Of a DNA stretch of 38,117 nucleotides, positions 25,901 through 32,469 are shown piece after piece. The first letter of the stretch is position 1. Each line of letters opens with the position of its first letter. The position numbers were made by a program, and so were the translations under genes. The notes under the pieces are model-generated. The model made no database searches. It saw only the letters and a list, made by a program, of their open reading frames with translations, and was not told the DNA's origin. The stretch is taken from assembly GCA_946479515.1 (NCBI GenBank), contig CAMLGF010000034.1, forward strand, positions 1 to 38,117. Reading direction: 5' to 3'. This DNA comes from an uncultured Pseudomonadota bacterium (GTDB taxonomy: Bacteria; Pseudomonadota; Gammaproteobacteria; Steroidobacterales; Steroidobacteraceae).

Positions 25901-28535
25901 GGCGCGGCAGGATGGCGCCGAGCAGCGGCTGCAGCGTGGGCAGTGCCAGCGCCACGAGGATGAACGCGCACCACGCCACCGCAGCGCCCGCCGGCAGCGT
26001 GCTGCCCACGACCAGCGCGGCGAGCGCGGTGGGCGCGGACAGCGAACGCCGCAGGTTGTCGATCATCTTCCACAGGCCGATGAGCGGGATGCGGCTGTGG
26101 CCGCGGCGGTGCGTGGCGGCGCCGGCGTCCCGGCGGCCCAGTATCCACGGCAGCAATTGCCAGTCGCCGCGCACCCAGCGGTGCTGGCGCAGGCTTGCGA
26201 CGTCATAGCGCGAGGGAAATTCCTCGACCACTTCCACGTCGGAGGCCAGTCCCGCGCGCGCGAAGACCCCCTCGAACAGATCGTGCGACAGCAGCGTGCT
26301 TTCGGGCACGCGGTCGGCCAGCGCGGCCTCGAAGGCATCCACGTCATAGATGCCCTTGCCGGCGAAACTGCCTTCGCCGAGGAGGTCCTGGTACACGTCG
26401 GAGACGGCCGCGGCGTACGGATCCACGCCGGCCGCGCCGGAGAACACGCGCTGGAACAGCGTGGCTTCGACTTCCACGGGCAGCGAGAAGGCGACGCGCG
26501 GCTGCAGGATGGCGTAACCATCGACCACGCGGCCGACGCGCGCGTCGAAATGCGGGCGATTGAGCGGATGCGCCATCTTGCCGATGAGCCGCCGCGGCGT
26601 GTCGCGCGGCACGCGCGTATCCGCATCGAGGGTGAGCACATAGCGCACGCCGCGCGGCACCCAGGGACTCCTGCCCGTGCTGGTGACGTAGCTGGTATCC
26701 ACCGCGCCGCGCAGCAGGCGATTGAGTTCCTGCAGCTTGCCGCGCTTTCGCTCCCAACCCATCCAGCGCTGTTCGCTCTCGCACCAGACGCGCCTGCGAT
26801 GCAGCAGCAGGAAGCGATCGCCGCCCTTGGCCGGGCCATGGCGGCGATTCAGCCGCGCGATGCCGAGGATGGCGATGTCCAGCAGTCCCTCGTCACCCGG
26901 CTTGCTTTCGGCGTCGGCGTCCACCCAGTCCGACAGCAGCGCGAAATGCAGCTCGTCGTCGGGCGAGGCGAGGTAGTGGATCTCGAGATTGTGCAGATGC
27001 CGTTCGACCGATGCCCGCGAGTTGAGCATGACCGGCATGGCCACCAGCGTACGCAGTTCCTCCGGTATGCCGCCGCGCAACGCCAGCCCCGGCAGGCGGC
27101 TGGCGCCGACACCGCGGGTCACCGCGCGATTGACCAGCGCCACCGCGATGTCCATGCCGGGCACCGCGCCGAGAATGCCCAGCAGCCACAGGAGTCCGCC
27201 ATGCACGCCGGCCTGCTGCAGCAGCGCCAGCGGCACGGCCAGCACCAGCGCCGAGACGAAGGCGATGGCGGCGACGTAGTCACGCGCGCCCACGGTGAGT
27301 GCGATGCGCTTGCGCCAGTCGCGCAGTGGCGCACGGAAGCCGATGGCGCGCTCGAGCTTTTCGCGACCGTCGGCGATGAGATGGAAGCCCGGATCGCGCT
27401 CGCGCTCGGAACGGGCCGTGTTCGCCGTGGTCAGCACCTGCCGCGCGATCTGTAGCTCGGAGAGCCGCGAGCCGCGGCCCAGCTCTTCGATGGCCGTGCG
27501 ATAGAGGTTGCGCGTGGCGAAGTCCATCGACTCGAAATCGGAGGAGCTCTTCAGTACCTCGTCGACCAGGCTCACGCTTTCGAAGAACTCGGCCCAGTCC
27601 ACATCGGACATGAGGCGCATGCTGGTGATGATGTTGCGCACGGTGACATTCGAAGCGCCCTGCCGCTGGTGCTCTTCGCGCACCAGCTGTTCGGAGGTGG
27701 CGCCCTGCGCGGTGATCCGCGCCTCCAGCCATTCGAGGGCCGGCATCACGCGTGGATCCTGCTCGCGCAGGCGCTGCACCAGCTGCACCGCGAACGATGG
27801 CGCCAGCGGTTTGCCGGCGCCGCGCCATCTCACCAGCGCCTGCGGATCGCGCTTCTGCCCGTTCACGCCCATCAGACGGTCGGCGATGGCGTCGGCTTCC
27901 TGGCGCGCGGCGCGGCTGGTGACGATGCGCTGCGCGACGCGCCGCAGGTTCTCGACCAGCACGATGCGCAGCGTGATCGCCACGGCCCACAACTCGCCGA
28001 TGGTCAGCGGCGCCACGCTCTGATAAGCGCGCACGAAGCGGCGCAGGGTCTCGGGATCGAAGCGGCTGTCGGTATGCGCCACGTACGCCCAGGCGATGCC
28101 GAACACGCGCGGCAGGCCGGCGAACGGGCCTTCGGCCAGCTTGGGCAATTGACGATAGAAGCCCGGCGGCAGGTCCTCGCGGATCTCGCGAATCTGCTCC
28201 TCGACCACATGGTAGTTGTCGAGCACCCATTCGGCGGCGGGCGTGATGCTGCGGCCCTCATCCACGGCGCGGGCGATGGCGCGATACGCGGCGAGCAGCA
28301 CTTTCTCGTTGTTGCGCAGGCGGGCACGCAGCGAGCGGCTGAAGCCGGGGCGCCGCGAGACTTCCTGCGCGGCCGCGAGACTCTGGGCATGCTGCTCGAG
28401 GCGCTCGACGCTGAAAATTTCCTCGCGCAGGATCTGCTCGCTGTTCCAATGCGAGCCGACCGAGAGTGTCTCGAGGATGCCGCTGAGAAAGGGGTGCAAC
28501 GTCAGGTCCGGTGAAGAAGTAGGGCGGCTTCGCAT
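19896..28535 (-). CDS. ndvB: Cyclic beta-1,2-glucan synthase (NdvB/ChvB family)
   Basis: A 2,879-residue inner-membrane enzyme that initiates, elongates and cyclises beta-1,2-linked glucose from UDP-glucose; the length matches rhizobial and Brucella enzymes (about 2,830-2,870). In order: an N-terminal cytosolic region (LHPFLSGILETLSVGS), membrane helices near 415-460, a GT84 glycosyltransferase domain with the DxD-type LTLDADTRVP (Asp637/Asp639) and RQHRWVRGDWQ near 783, further membrane helices at about 830-1010, a glycoamylase-like region (about 1050-1550), then two sugar-binding regions and a GH94 phosphorylase domain with GTGDWNDGMN (Asp2548, catalytic position in GH94), which sets ring size. 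The start ATG 28535 has no strong ribosome binding site. In the periplasm the product serves osmoadaptation or host interaction. No NdvA/ChvA exporter gene is in the window. Confidence 0.95.
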   Translation of the reverse strand: MRSRPTSSPDLTLHPFLSGILETLSVGSHWNSEQILREEIFSVERLEQHAQSLAAAQEVSRRPGFSRSLRARLRNNEKVLLAAYRAIARAVDEGRSITPAAEWVLDNYHVVEEQIREIREDLPPGFYRQLPKLAEGPFAGLPRVFGIAWAYVAHTDSRFDPETLRRFVRAYQSVAPLTIGELWAVAITLRIVLVENLRRVAQRIVTSRAARQEADAIADRLMGVNGQKRDPQALVRWRGAGKPLAPSFAVQLVQRLREQDPRVMPALEWLEARITAQGATSEQLVREEHQRQGASNVTVRNIITSMRLMSDVDWAEFFESVSLVDEVLKSSSDFESMDFATRNLYRTAIEELGRGSRLSELQIARQVLTTANTARSERERDPGFHLIADGREKLERAIGFRAPLRDWRKRIALTVGARDYVAAIAFVSALVLAVPLALLQQAGVHGGLLWLLGILGAVPGMDIAVALVNRAVTRGVGASRLPGLALRGGIPEELRTLVAMPVMLNSRASVERHLHNLEIHYLASPDDELHFALLSDWVDADAESKPGDEGLLDIAILGIARLNRRHGPAKGGDRFLLLHRRRVWCESEQRWMGWERKRGKLQELNRLLRGAVDTSYVTSTGRSPWVPRGVRYVLTLDADTRVPRDTPRRLIGKMAHPLNRPHFDARVGRVVDGYAILQPRVAFSLPVEVEATLFQRVFSGAAGVDPYAAAVSDVYQDLLGEGSFAGKGIYDVDAFEAALADRVPESTLLSHDLFEGVFARAGLASDVEVVEEFPSRYDVASLRQHRWVRGDWQLLPWILGRRDAGAATHRRGHSRIPLIGLWKMIDNLRRSLSAPTALAALVVGSTLPAGAAVAWCAFILVALALPTLQPLLGAILPRRSTVTWRSHLRALRVDIQLAIAQTTLLVTMLAYQAWLMSDAIVRTLWRTTVSHRLLLEWVPADLLSSARADLASFYARMWRGLAVALGAALFVVLVEGPYPTGVLPPVLLPFLLAWLAAPAVAWRISRVPVAAAKSELDPQEQRQLRRIARRTWRFFDAFVTAEDHHLPPDNFQEDPHGVVAHRTSPTNIGLYLLSVVAARDFGWCGLRDALDRIEATLGTLGRMQKYRGHLYNWYDTRDLRPLDPRYVSSVDSGNLAAHLIALAGAFREWQEDPAPHREAAAGLADTLDLAREALRQFHFQPGFVITRGIVETAFADLESALRPAGRVVDPAADALATAAERAATLVDMVRTLASEAHLERNHDLLHWVEATKRSIDSWRSDLLARDPAGYIVEYLESLTRTALELAAAMEFDFLYDRQRKLLSIGFRCSDGTLDESCYDLLASEARLASFIAIAKGDIPARHWFRLGRTVTPIGAGAALVSWSGSMFEYLMPDLVLRAPGGSLLAQTSRLIVKRQIQYGRELSLPWGISESAYNARDLELTYQYSNFGVPGLGLKRGLSESKVIAPYATGLAAMVDGEAALANFRVLESLGVRGQYGFYEAVDFTPARVPQQEGNAARFVIIRAYMAHHQGMSIVAIANALLDGRMRERFHSDVAVQATDLLLQERTPRDVSVAHPRAEEVGTAARISDLQAPEVRRIRSPHDSAPQTHLLSNGRYSVMITAAGSGYSRWNDLAVTRWRDDPTRDDTGSYLLLRDVESGRVWSAGYQPCAGQPDSYEVSFTEDRAEIIRRDGDLTTTLEVQVSPEDDAEVRRVSVSNASARPREIEITSYCELVLGSQPADVAHPAFAKMFVRTEFLNGQSALVANRRRRAADEPELWASHNAVIEGTVISGPEYETDRARFIGRARELRAPLAMLEGSTLSGTAGTVLDAIFALRYRLRVPAGGTARIAYWTCVAQSRAAVLEQIDKHRDANAHTRAATLAWTHAQVQLRHFSIDASQANLFQQLAGRVLYVDGAARPAPDLIQRGAGGPQGLWAHDISGDLPIVLLRLEQMDDLPLVRQLLQAHEYWGIKRLSVDLVILNERAASYVQDLQVALESLVRVNQARPRIAGADTRGKVFVLRGDLVSTETRALLASVARVVLSGRAGSLADQVARMQPTPAVAPRAARRASPTAGGAAPAEVDTARELEFFNGLGGFGAQGREYVIATGGQPTPLPWVNVVANRGFGFQVSAEGGSYTWARNSRENALTPWSNDPVVDRPGEAIYLRDEETGELWTPTPAPIRHEQAHYRCAHGPGYSRFDQRSHGMALTLVMFVPADDPIKICRLTLHNDSPRRRSLSVTGYVEWVLGASRGPGVPHVFTEVDEITRAMFARNPWNTAFPGVAFADLSGLQTEWTGDRREFLGRHGSLDAPAALVAGDNFSGRSGAALDACAALRARLEMEPGATTEIVFLLGQAADAQQARELITRYRLAPLDRELTAVTRQWSELDSHVQVRTPDRAFDLLMNHWLLYQTLACRTWARAAFYQASGAYGFRDQLQDAMALGIARPQLLREQILRAASRQFPEGDVQHWWLPHNGSGVRTHISDDRVWLAYVTAQYVALTGDRGILDVELPFIEGPPLPRERHDAFFEPQVSDETATLFEHCRRGLEGAYLGAHGLPLMGTGDWNDGMNRVGEHGRGESVWLGWFLHATLNAFAPLAQARGELALATTWLGNASKLRASLEAHGWDGEWYRRGFFDDGTPLGSATDDECRIDAIAQSWSVISGAAQPQRAEQAMQSLAAHLLRRDPPLAPLFTPPFERSVQEPGYVKAYPRGIRENGGQYTHAAVWTAIAFAMQGKAELAMEVFNMLNPIRRATSRADVQRYKVEPYVVAADVYSEPPHAGRGGWTWYTGSAGWLYRAGLEWILGFRLRDGRLSLAPCVPAEWNGFSITFRYRSTTYEILVDAQPGPSPLPQFTVDGQVQRPGRNVVDLVDDGGRHRIHVAWLAATAAEDSAATRNN

Positions 28536-28581
28536 TACGCGTAAGTCGCGGCTCTCGCGCCATATATTGCCGGCCCCGGGG

Positions 28582-28599
28582 CAGTGTGGGAATACACTG
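28582..28599. promoter_or_regulatory. Inverted repeat upstream of the cyclic glucan synthase
   Basis: CAGTGT and ACACTG are separated by six bases, 47-64 nt upstream of the synthase start. A TATATT element at 28562-28567 (ATATAT-type on the minus strand) lies between it and the gene and might be part of a -10 region. Candidate operator or promoter-proximal site; no regulator is identified. Confidence 0.3.
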
Positions 28600-28966
28600 A
28601 CAATGCGTCCGGGCCGCGTACCCAAGGCCCGCGCGCGACGCTGGTAGTTAGAACGGGCGGCGTGCGGGCGGAACCAGGCAGGGCGAGGGCGGCGGCTGGC
28701 CGGATCCGGTATTCGCGCGCGCGCAGGGTAATCGAGAACGGGGCATTCGCGCTGCCGTCGCCGGACCGCGACGGCTGGGCCGGCGCGGCCTCGCGCCGGC
28801 CTGCGCACCATCGGCGATTCGAACTACCCGGCCGGCCGCGGTCGGTGCCGACCAGGCGCGCAGGATGGCGCCCGCGCGCCACAGGGTGGACAGGCAAAAG
28901 TGACCGCTAACAACCCACTTTTTTGAACCGTTTTCGTGCAATCGGCAGTCCGAGGGACATCGTTCA

Positions 28967-28996
28967 TTGTCTCGTTGGGCCCCGCGGGACAATAAT
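28967..28996 (+). promoter_or_regulatory. Possible sigma70 promoter for the small unknown gene
   Basis: TTGTCT (28967-28972, four of six -35 matches), an 18-bp spacer and AATAAT (28991-28996, five of six -10 matches) lie in the AT-rich part of the intergenic region, predicting a transcript start near 29003 and a leader of about 40-90 nt. Confidence 0.35.
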
Positions 28997-29092
28997 GCCG
29001 GCAACACAAAACTTTCCGTCCGCTGGCGCGGACTAATATCCATGTTCATCAATGACACCGGTAGACTCCCCGAGTCTGGCCGGGTTTGCATA

Positions 29093-29551
29093 ATGGGCTT
29101 CCAGCCGGAAGCCGAGCCTGGCCCACGCCGTTACTACAGCCTGGTCATCAATGCCGCCCGGGCCGAGGTCGAGCCCATGACCGAGCCGCGCAATCCGCAT
29201 CATGTGCTCGGCGTCGGCGCCCATATCGAATCCGTCAACGGTCCGGTATTCGCCGCCTACTTCGCCGGCAATCGCGAACGCTACGACATGCATCCCGACT
29301 ACCGGCAGTCGCTGTTCGTACTGGTGGATGGCGCGGTCTACGGCGTGCAGACCGAGAAGGTGGACACCGACCTGCGGCGCGGCTTCAGCAGGCGCAAGTT
29401 CACGTTGCTGCGCGGTGGCCGGCCGCAGCGCAGCGTGGAGTATCCCTGGCCCTGGTATCGCGAGCCGTTTGTCTCGGGCACGCCCGGCGCTTCGCGCAGC
29501 GGCGATTTCCTGCGCGAGCTCGCGGTCATGGTGCGTGAATACCGGCAGTAG
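29093..29551 (+). CDS. Hypothetical protein, unrecognised
   Basis: A ~152-residue soluble protein that I do not recognise. It has good coding character (GC-rich third positions, no low complexity) with blocks such as RRYYSLVINAARAEVEPM, NGPVFAAYFAGNRERYDMHPD, SLFVLVDGAVYGVQTEKVD and a Trp/Tyr/Pro-rich VEYPWPWYREPF. No signal peptide, membrane helix or Cys pair in the core. The start is uncertain: ATG 29093 is my choice, with ATG 29042 (longer) and ATG 29177 (preceded by GAGGTCGAG) as alternatives; none has a strong ribosome binding site. It is transcribed away from the glucan synthase and is convergent with the second hybrid kinase, whose end is only 5 nt away. Confidence 0.65.
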   Translation: MGFQPEAEPGPRRYYSLVINAARAEVEPMTEPRNPHHVLGVGAHIESVNGPVFAAYFAGNRERYDMHPDYRQSLFVLVDGAVYGVQTEKVDTDLRRGFSRRKFTLLRGGRPQRSVEYPWPWYREPFVSGTPGASRSGDFLRELAVMVREYRQ

Positions 29552-29556
29552 CTAGT

Positions 29557-31230
29557 TCAGCCGAGCACGGTGCCGAGCCCGGCAGGGTCGACGGGCTTGA
29601 CCAGGTGGGCATCGAATCCCGCGTCGGCCGCCTGGCGGCGGTCCTCCTCGCTGCCCCAGCCGGTGAGCGCGATCAGGCGGGGCCGGGTGCGCAGGCCTTC
29701 CATGGCGCGCACACGCCGCGCCACCTCGTAGCCATTGATGTCGGGCAGGCCGATGTCCAGGAAAACGATGTGCGGGGCGAAATCCGGGATCGCCGCCAGC
29801 GCATGCGCGCCCGAATGCGCCACGCGCGTGACGTGGCCGTCGAGCTCGAGCAGCATGGCAAGACTGCTGGCGGCGTCGGTGTTGTCGTCCACCACGAGGA
29901 TGCGATGCGCGGTGCCGCGCTGCGTTCCGGTTTCGTCGCCGGTATCGGTGGCGGCACGCGGCTCGGCGAGCGGCAGGCGCACCGTCATGGTGGTGCCCTG
30001 GCCAGGGCCGCCGCTGGCCGCGGCGATCGAGCCGCCGTGAAGCTCCACCAGCCCGCGGACCAGCGTGAGACCGATGCCGAGCCCGCCTTGCGCGTGTTCT
30101 GACCCGCCGCCCACCTGCACGAACAGATCGAAGATCTGCGGCAGCATCTCCTCGGGAATGCCGATGCCATTGTCGGAGACGCGGATCAGGAGTTGCGGGC
30201 CGTCGACGGCGGTATGCAATTCCAGCCTGCCGCCGGGCGGTGTGTACCGGGCGGCATTGTTGAGCAGGTTGGCGATCACCTGCGCGAGGCGCGTCGGGTC
30301 GGCGTCCACCGTCAGCGGCCCGTCCGCGAGCCGCATGATGAACTCGTGCCGGTTGGCCTCGATGAGCGGTCGTGCGATCTCGATGGCGCCGTGCAGGACC
30401 TCACGCAGGTCCACGACGCTCTTCTTGAGCACGATCTTTCCCTGCGAAATACGCGACAGGTCGAGCAGGTCGTCCACCATGTGCACCAGGTGCCGCACCT
30501 GGCGCTCCATCATCTGCCGGGTGCGCGCCTGCTGTTCGGCAGAACCGCCCACGTTGAGAATGGACAGGCCCGTGCGGATCGGCGCCAGCGGATTGCGCAA
30601 TTCGTGCGCCAGGGTCGCGAGGAATTCGTCCTTGCGCCGGTCGGCTTCCCGGAATGCATCGAGAGATTCCAGCAATTGATACGCCGCCGACGCGAAGGTG
30701 GCGAGGCTCTCGAGCTGCCGGCGGTCTTCGGCATCGAAGCGCCGCGTGGCGTCGTGCGACAGCACCCATACCGTGCCGACCGGCCTGCCGTGCGCGTGGA
30801 ACGGCGCCAGCAACGCCTCTTCGATCTGCGGCGCGACGCCACGGATGTACGGGTAGTAACGCTCGGGTCGCGTGAACAGCTGCGTGCGATCGCGGTCGAG
30901 GACGATGCCGCACGGGCCGAACTCGCGCGGCGTGCCGCCGCCCGCGTGTTCGCGCCACCGGCCCGTGATCGCCGGCCACCAGAACGTCGCGCCGCCGTCG
31001 TTGCGCGAGAGCAGGCTGATGCCCCCGGACCCGGCGCCGCAGACGTTTTGCGCGACCTGGCACAAGGTGGTGAGGATGTCGCGCGGCGAATCCGCCAATG
31101 CGCTGGCCAGGACCTCCAGAGCTTCGCTCTGCGATCGGTAGTCCGGCGTGCGCGCGGCGCGCTGGTCGAGCTCCGTCGTGCGCAGCACGGCGTCCAGCGG
31201 CACGGATAGCATGTCGAGCGCGGCGTTCAC
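29557..31230 (-). CDS. Hybrid sensor histidine kinase, GAF-HisKA-HATPase-REC
   Basis: A 557-residue soluble kinase. GAF-type sensor about 45-185 (with Trp/Cys-rich GATFWWPAITGRWRE and PREFGPCGIV), HisKA with His209 in LATLAHELRNP, HATPase_c with N box IANLLNNAARYT, G1 DNGIGIP and GGLGIGLTL, and a C-terminal receiver domain (443-557) with Asp448-Asp449, phospho-acceptor Asp492 and Lys545. Architecture and H-box are the same as in the kinase at 17595-19307, but the GAF domains differ, so the two probably sense different signals and may converge on the same partner. GTG 31230 start (an in-frame ATG at 31212 is the alternative). It lies 56 nt downstream of the secreted alpha/beta hydrolase gene on the same strand. 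No output domain and no response regulator nearby. Confidence 0.92.
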   Translation of the reverse strand: MNAALDMLSVPLDAVLRTTELDQRAARTPDYRSQSEALEVLASALADSPRDILTTLCQVAQNVCGAGSGGISLLSRNDGGATFWWPAITGRWREHAGGGTPREFGPCGIVLDRDRTQLFTRPERYYPYIRGVAPQIEEALLAPFHAHGRPVGTVWVLSHDATRRFDAEDRRQLESLATFASAAYQLLESLDAFREADRRKDEFLATLAHELRNPLAPIRTGLSILNVGGSAEQQARTRQMMERQVRHLVHMVDDLLDLSRISQGKIVLKKSVVDLREVLHGAIEIARPLIEANRHEFIMRLADGPLTVDADPTRLAQVIANLLNNAARYTPPGGRLELHTAVDGPQLLIRVSDNGIGIPEEMLPQIFDLFVQVGGGSEHAQGGLGIGLTLVRGLVELHGGSIAAASGGPGQGTTMTVRLPLAEPRAATDTGDETGTQRGTAHRILVVDDNTDAASSLAMLLELDGHVTRVAHSGAHALAAIPDFAPHIVFLDIGLPDINGYEVARRVRAMEGLRTRPRLIALTGWGSEEDRRQAADAGFDAHLVKPVDPAGLGTVLG

Positions 31231-31286
31231 CGCAAGAGTCTACGCGCCCGCGCCGCGCCGCGTCGGAAGATTCCTGTAGGAGCCGG

Positions 31287-32360
31287 CTACCGCCGCCGTG
31301 TCAGCAAACGTTCCAGATGCTGCTTCCACAGGTTGGCCACGGTGTGCGAGCCGTGGCCGCGAGTCGCGGCGCTGGTGGGAATCAGCACCGCTTCGCCGCG
31401 CGGCACGTGCTTGATGTCGCGCTCCAGGATGCCGAGCTCGGGTGGATTGATGAGATCGTCGGCGGAGTTGATCGCGATCAGCGGCGCGCGAATCTTCTCG
31501 AGGTCCGGACCCGGATCGTAGTCCCAGGACGCGCCCACCTGGTACAGCAGGTCGTTGGCATCGAGGCTGCGCAGCGCGTCGTCGATGTATTGCTGCAGCA
31601 CCGCGTCCGACTTCGCGAGCGTCGGCATCTGCTCCTGCCGGAGCCCCGGATTGCTGCTCATGAAGAAGAGGAGTGCGCCCGCCGTGCGCAGCGACGGCGG
31701 CTGCACCGGGTAGTCGCCTCCCTGCCACGCCGGGTCGTTGCGGATGGCATCGATCAGCGTCTTGCGCCAGACGCGATTGCGCCCGGATATCTGCGTGGGC
31801 AGGCTGGCGAGCGGCATCAGCGCATCCATGAAATCCGGATGACGCTCACCCCAGACCCAGGTGTGCATGCCGCCCATCGAAGTCCCCATGACCAGGCGCA
31901 GATGATTCACACCGAGCCCTTCGGTGAGCAGGCGGTATTGGGCTTCCACCATGTCGGTGTAGCCATATCGAGGGAACTTCGCCTTCAGGCCATCGCTGGG
32001 CTTCGAGGACTTGCCGTGACCGATGCCATCGGGCAGCACGATGAAATATTTTTCCGCGTCGAGCAGCTGCCCGTGGCCGAACAACTCGCCGGCGAATTCC
32101 GGCCGCAGGAATTGCGTGCCGCTGCCACCCGTGCCATGGCCTATCCACACCGCATTGCGGACCACGCCGTCGGCGTCCTTCAGCGGCTTGCCGAGCGTGC
32201 GGTAATGCAGTCTCAGTTCGGGCAGCGTCTCGCCGCTCGCGAACCTGAAATCGTGAATGAGGAAATCGCCCTCGGTGGGCGCCGGATACTCGGCGGCGCC
32301 CGCGCGCAGGGCGCAGGCGAGCATCGTCAGGAACATCGCAAGCAGTCGTTTTGCGGGCAT
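31287..32360 (-). CDS. Exported alpha/beta hydrolase, MetX (homoserine acetyltransferase)-like fold
   Basis: A 357-residue protein with a signal peptide (MPAKRLLAMFLTMLACALRAGA). Its order of blocks is that of MetX-like alpha/beta hydrolases: LRLHYRTLGKP, NAVWIGHGTGGSG (oxyanion region), FIVLPDGIGHGKSS, nucleophile elbow MGTSMGGMHTW, SADDLINPP (acid) and TRGHGSHT (His). The catalytic triad therefore looks complete. The signal peptide and lack of methionine-pathway neighbours argue against a homoserine O-acetyltransferase role; an esterase or lipase-like secreted enzyme is more likely, substrate unknown. ATG 32360 is preceded by TAAGGTGG. It is divergent from the M20 amidohydrolase gene and upstream of the hybrid kinase. 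Confidence 0.85.
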   Translation of the reverse strand: MPAKRLLAMFLTMLACALRAGAAEYPAPTEGDFLIHDFRFASGETLPELRLHYRTLGKPLKDADGVVRNAVWIGHGTGGSGTQFLRPEFAGELFGHGQLLDAEKYFIVLPDGIGHGKSSKPSDGLKAKFPRYGYTDMVEAQYRLLTEGLGVNHLRLVMGTSMGGMHTWVWGERHPDFMDALMPLASLPTQISGRNRVWRKTLIDAIRNDPAWQGGDYPVQPPSLRTAGALLFFMSSNPGLRQEQMPTLAKSDAVLQQYIDDALRSLDANDLLYQVGASWDYDPGPDLEKIRAPLIAINSADDLINPPELGILERDIKHVPRGEAVLIPTSAATRGHGSHTVANLWKQHLERLLTRRR

Positions 32361-32469
32361 CGCGCCACCTTACTCCCGAGGCGAAACGGGCACAAAGCCC
32401 GGCGCGTCGTCTTGACGCCCGTGCGCCCGAGGCGGATCGTCGTGCCGAGACCACATTCGGGGAGTGTCC

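Larger units (their letters stand above)
28536..29092. other. 557-nt divergent non-coding region
   Basis: No gene is evident on either strand between the synthase start and the small unknown gene. The left two-thirds is GC-rich with an inverted repeat at 28582-28599 and alternating CG around 28722-28733. From about 28890 the DNA is markedly more AT-rich: an AAAAGTG/CACTTTT inverted repeat (28896-28902 and 28916-28922, 13-nt loop, followed by two more T) and a promoter-like pair at 28967-28996. It may hold divergent promoters or a small RNA; I found no tRNA-like fold. Confidence 0.5.

Noticed and set aside
28810..28850. GATTCGAAC-like T-arm sequence suggesting a tRNA
   Set aside because: The flanking bases cannot form a 5-bp T stem, and no acceptor, D or anticodon arm can be drawn on either strand.
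31287..32360. Homoserine O-acetyltransferase (MetX) as the function
   Set aside because: The fold matches, but a signal peptide is present and no methionine gene is near; I keep only a fold-level call.
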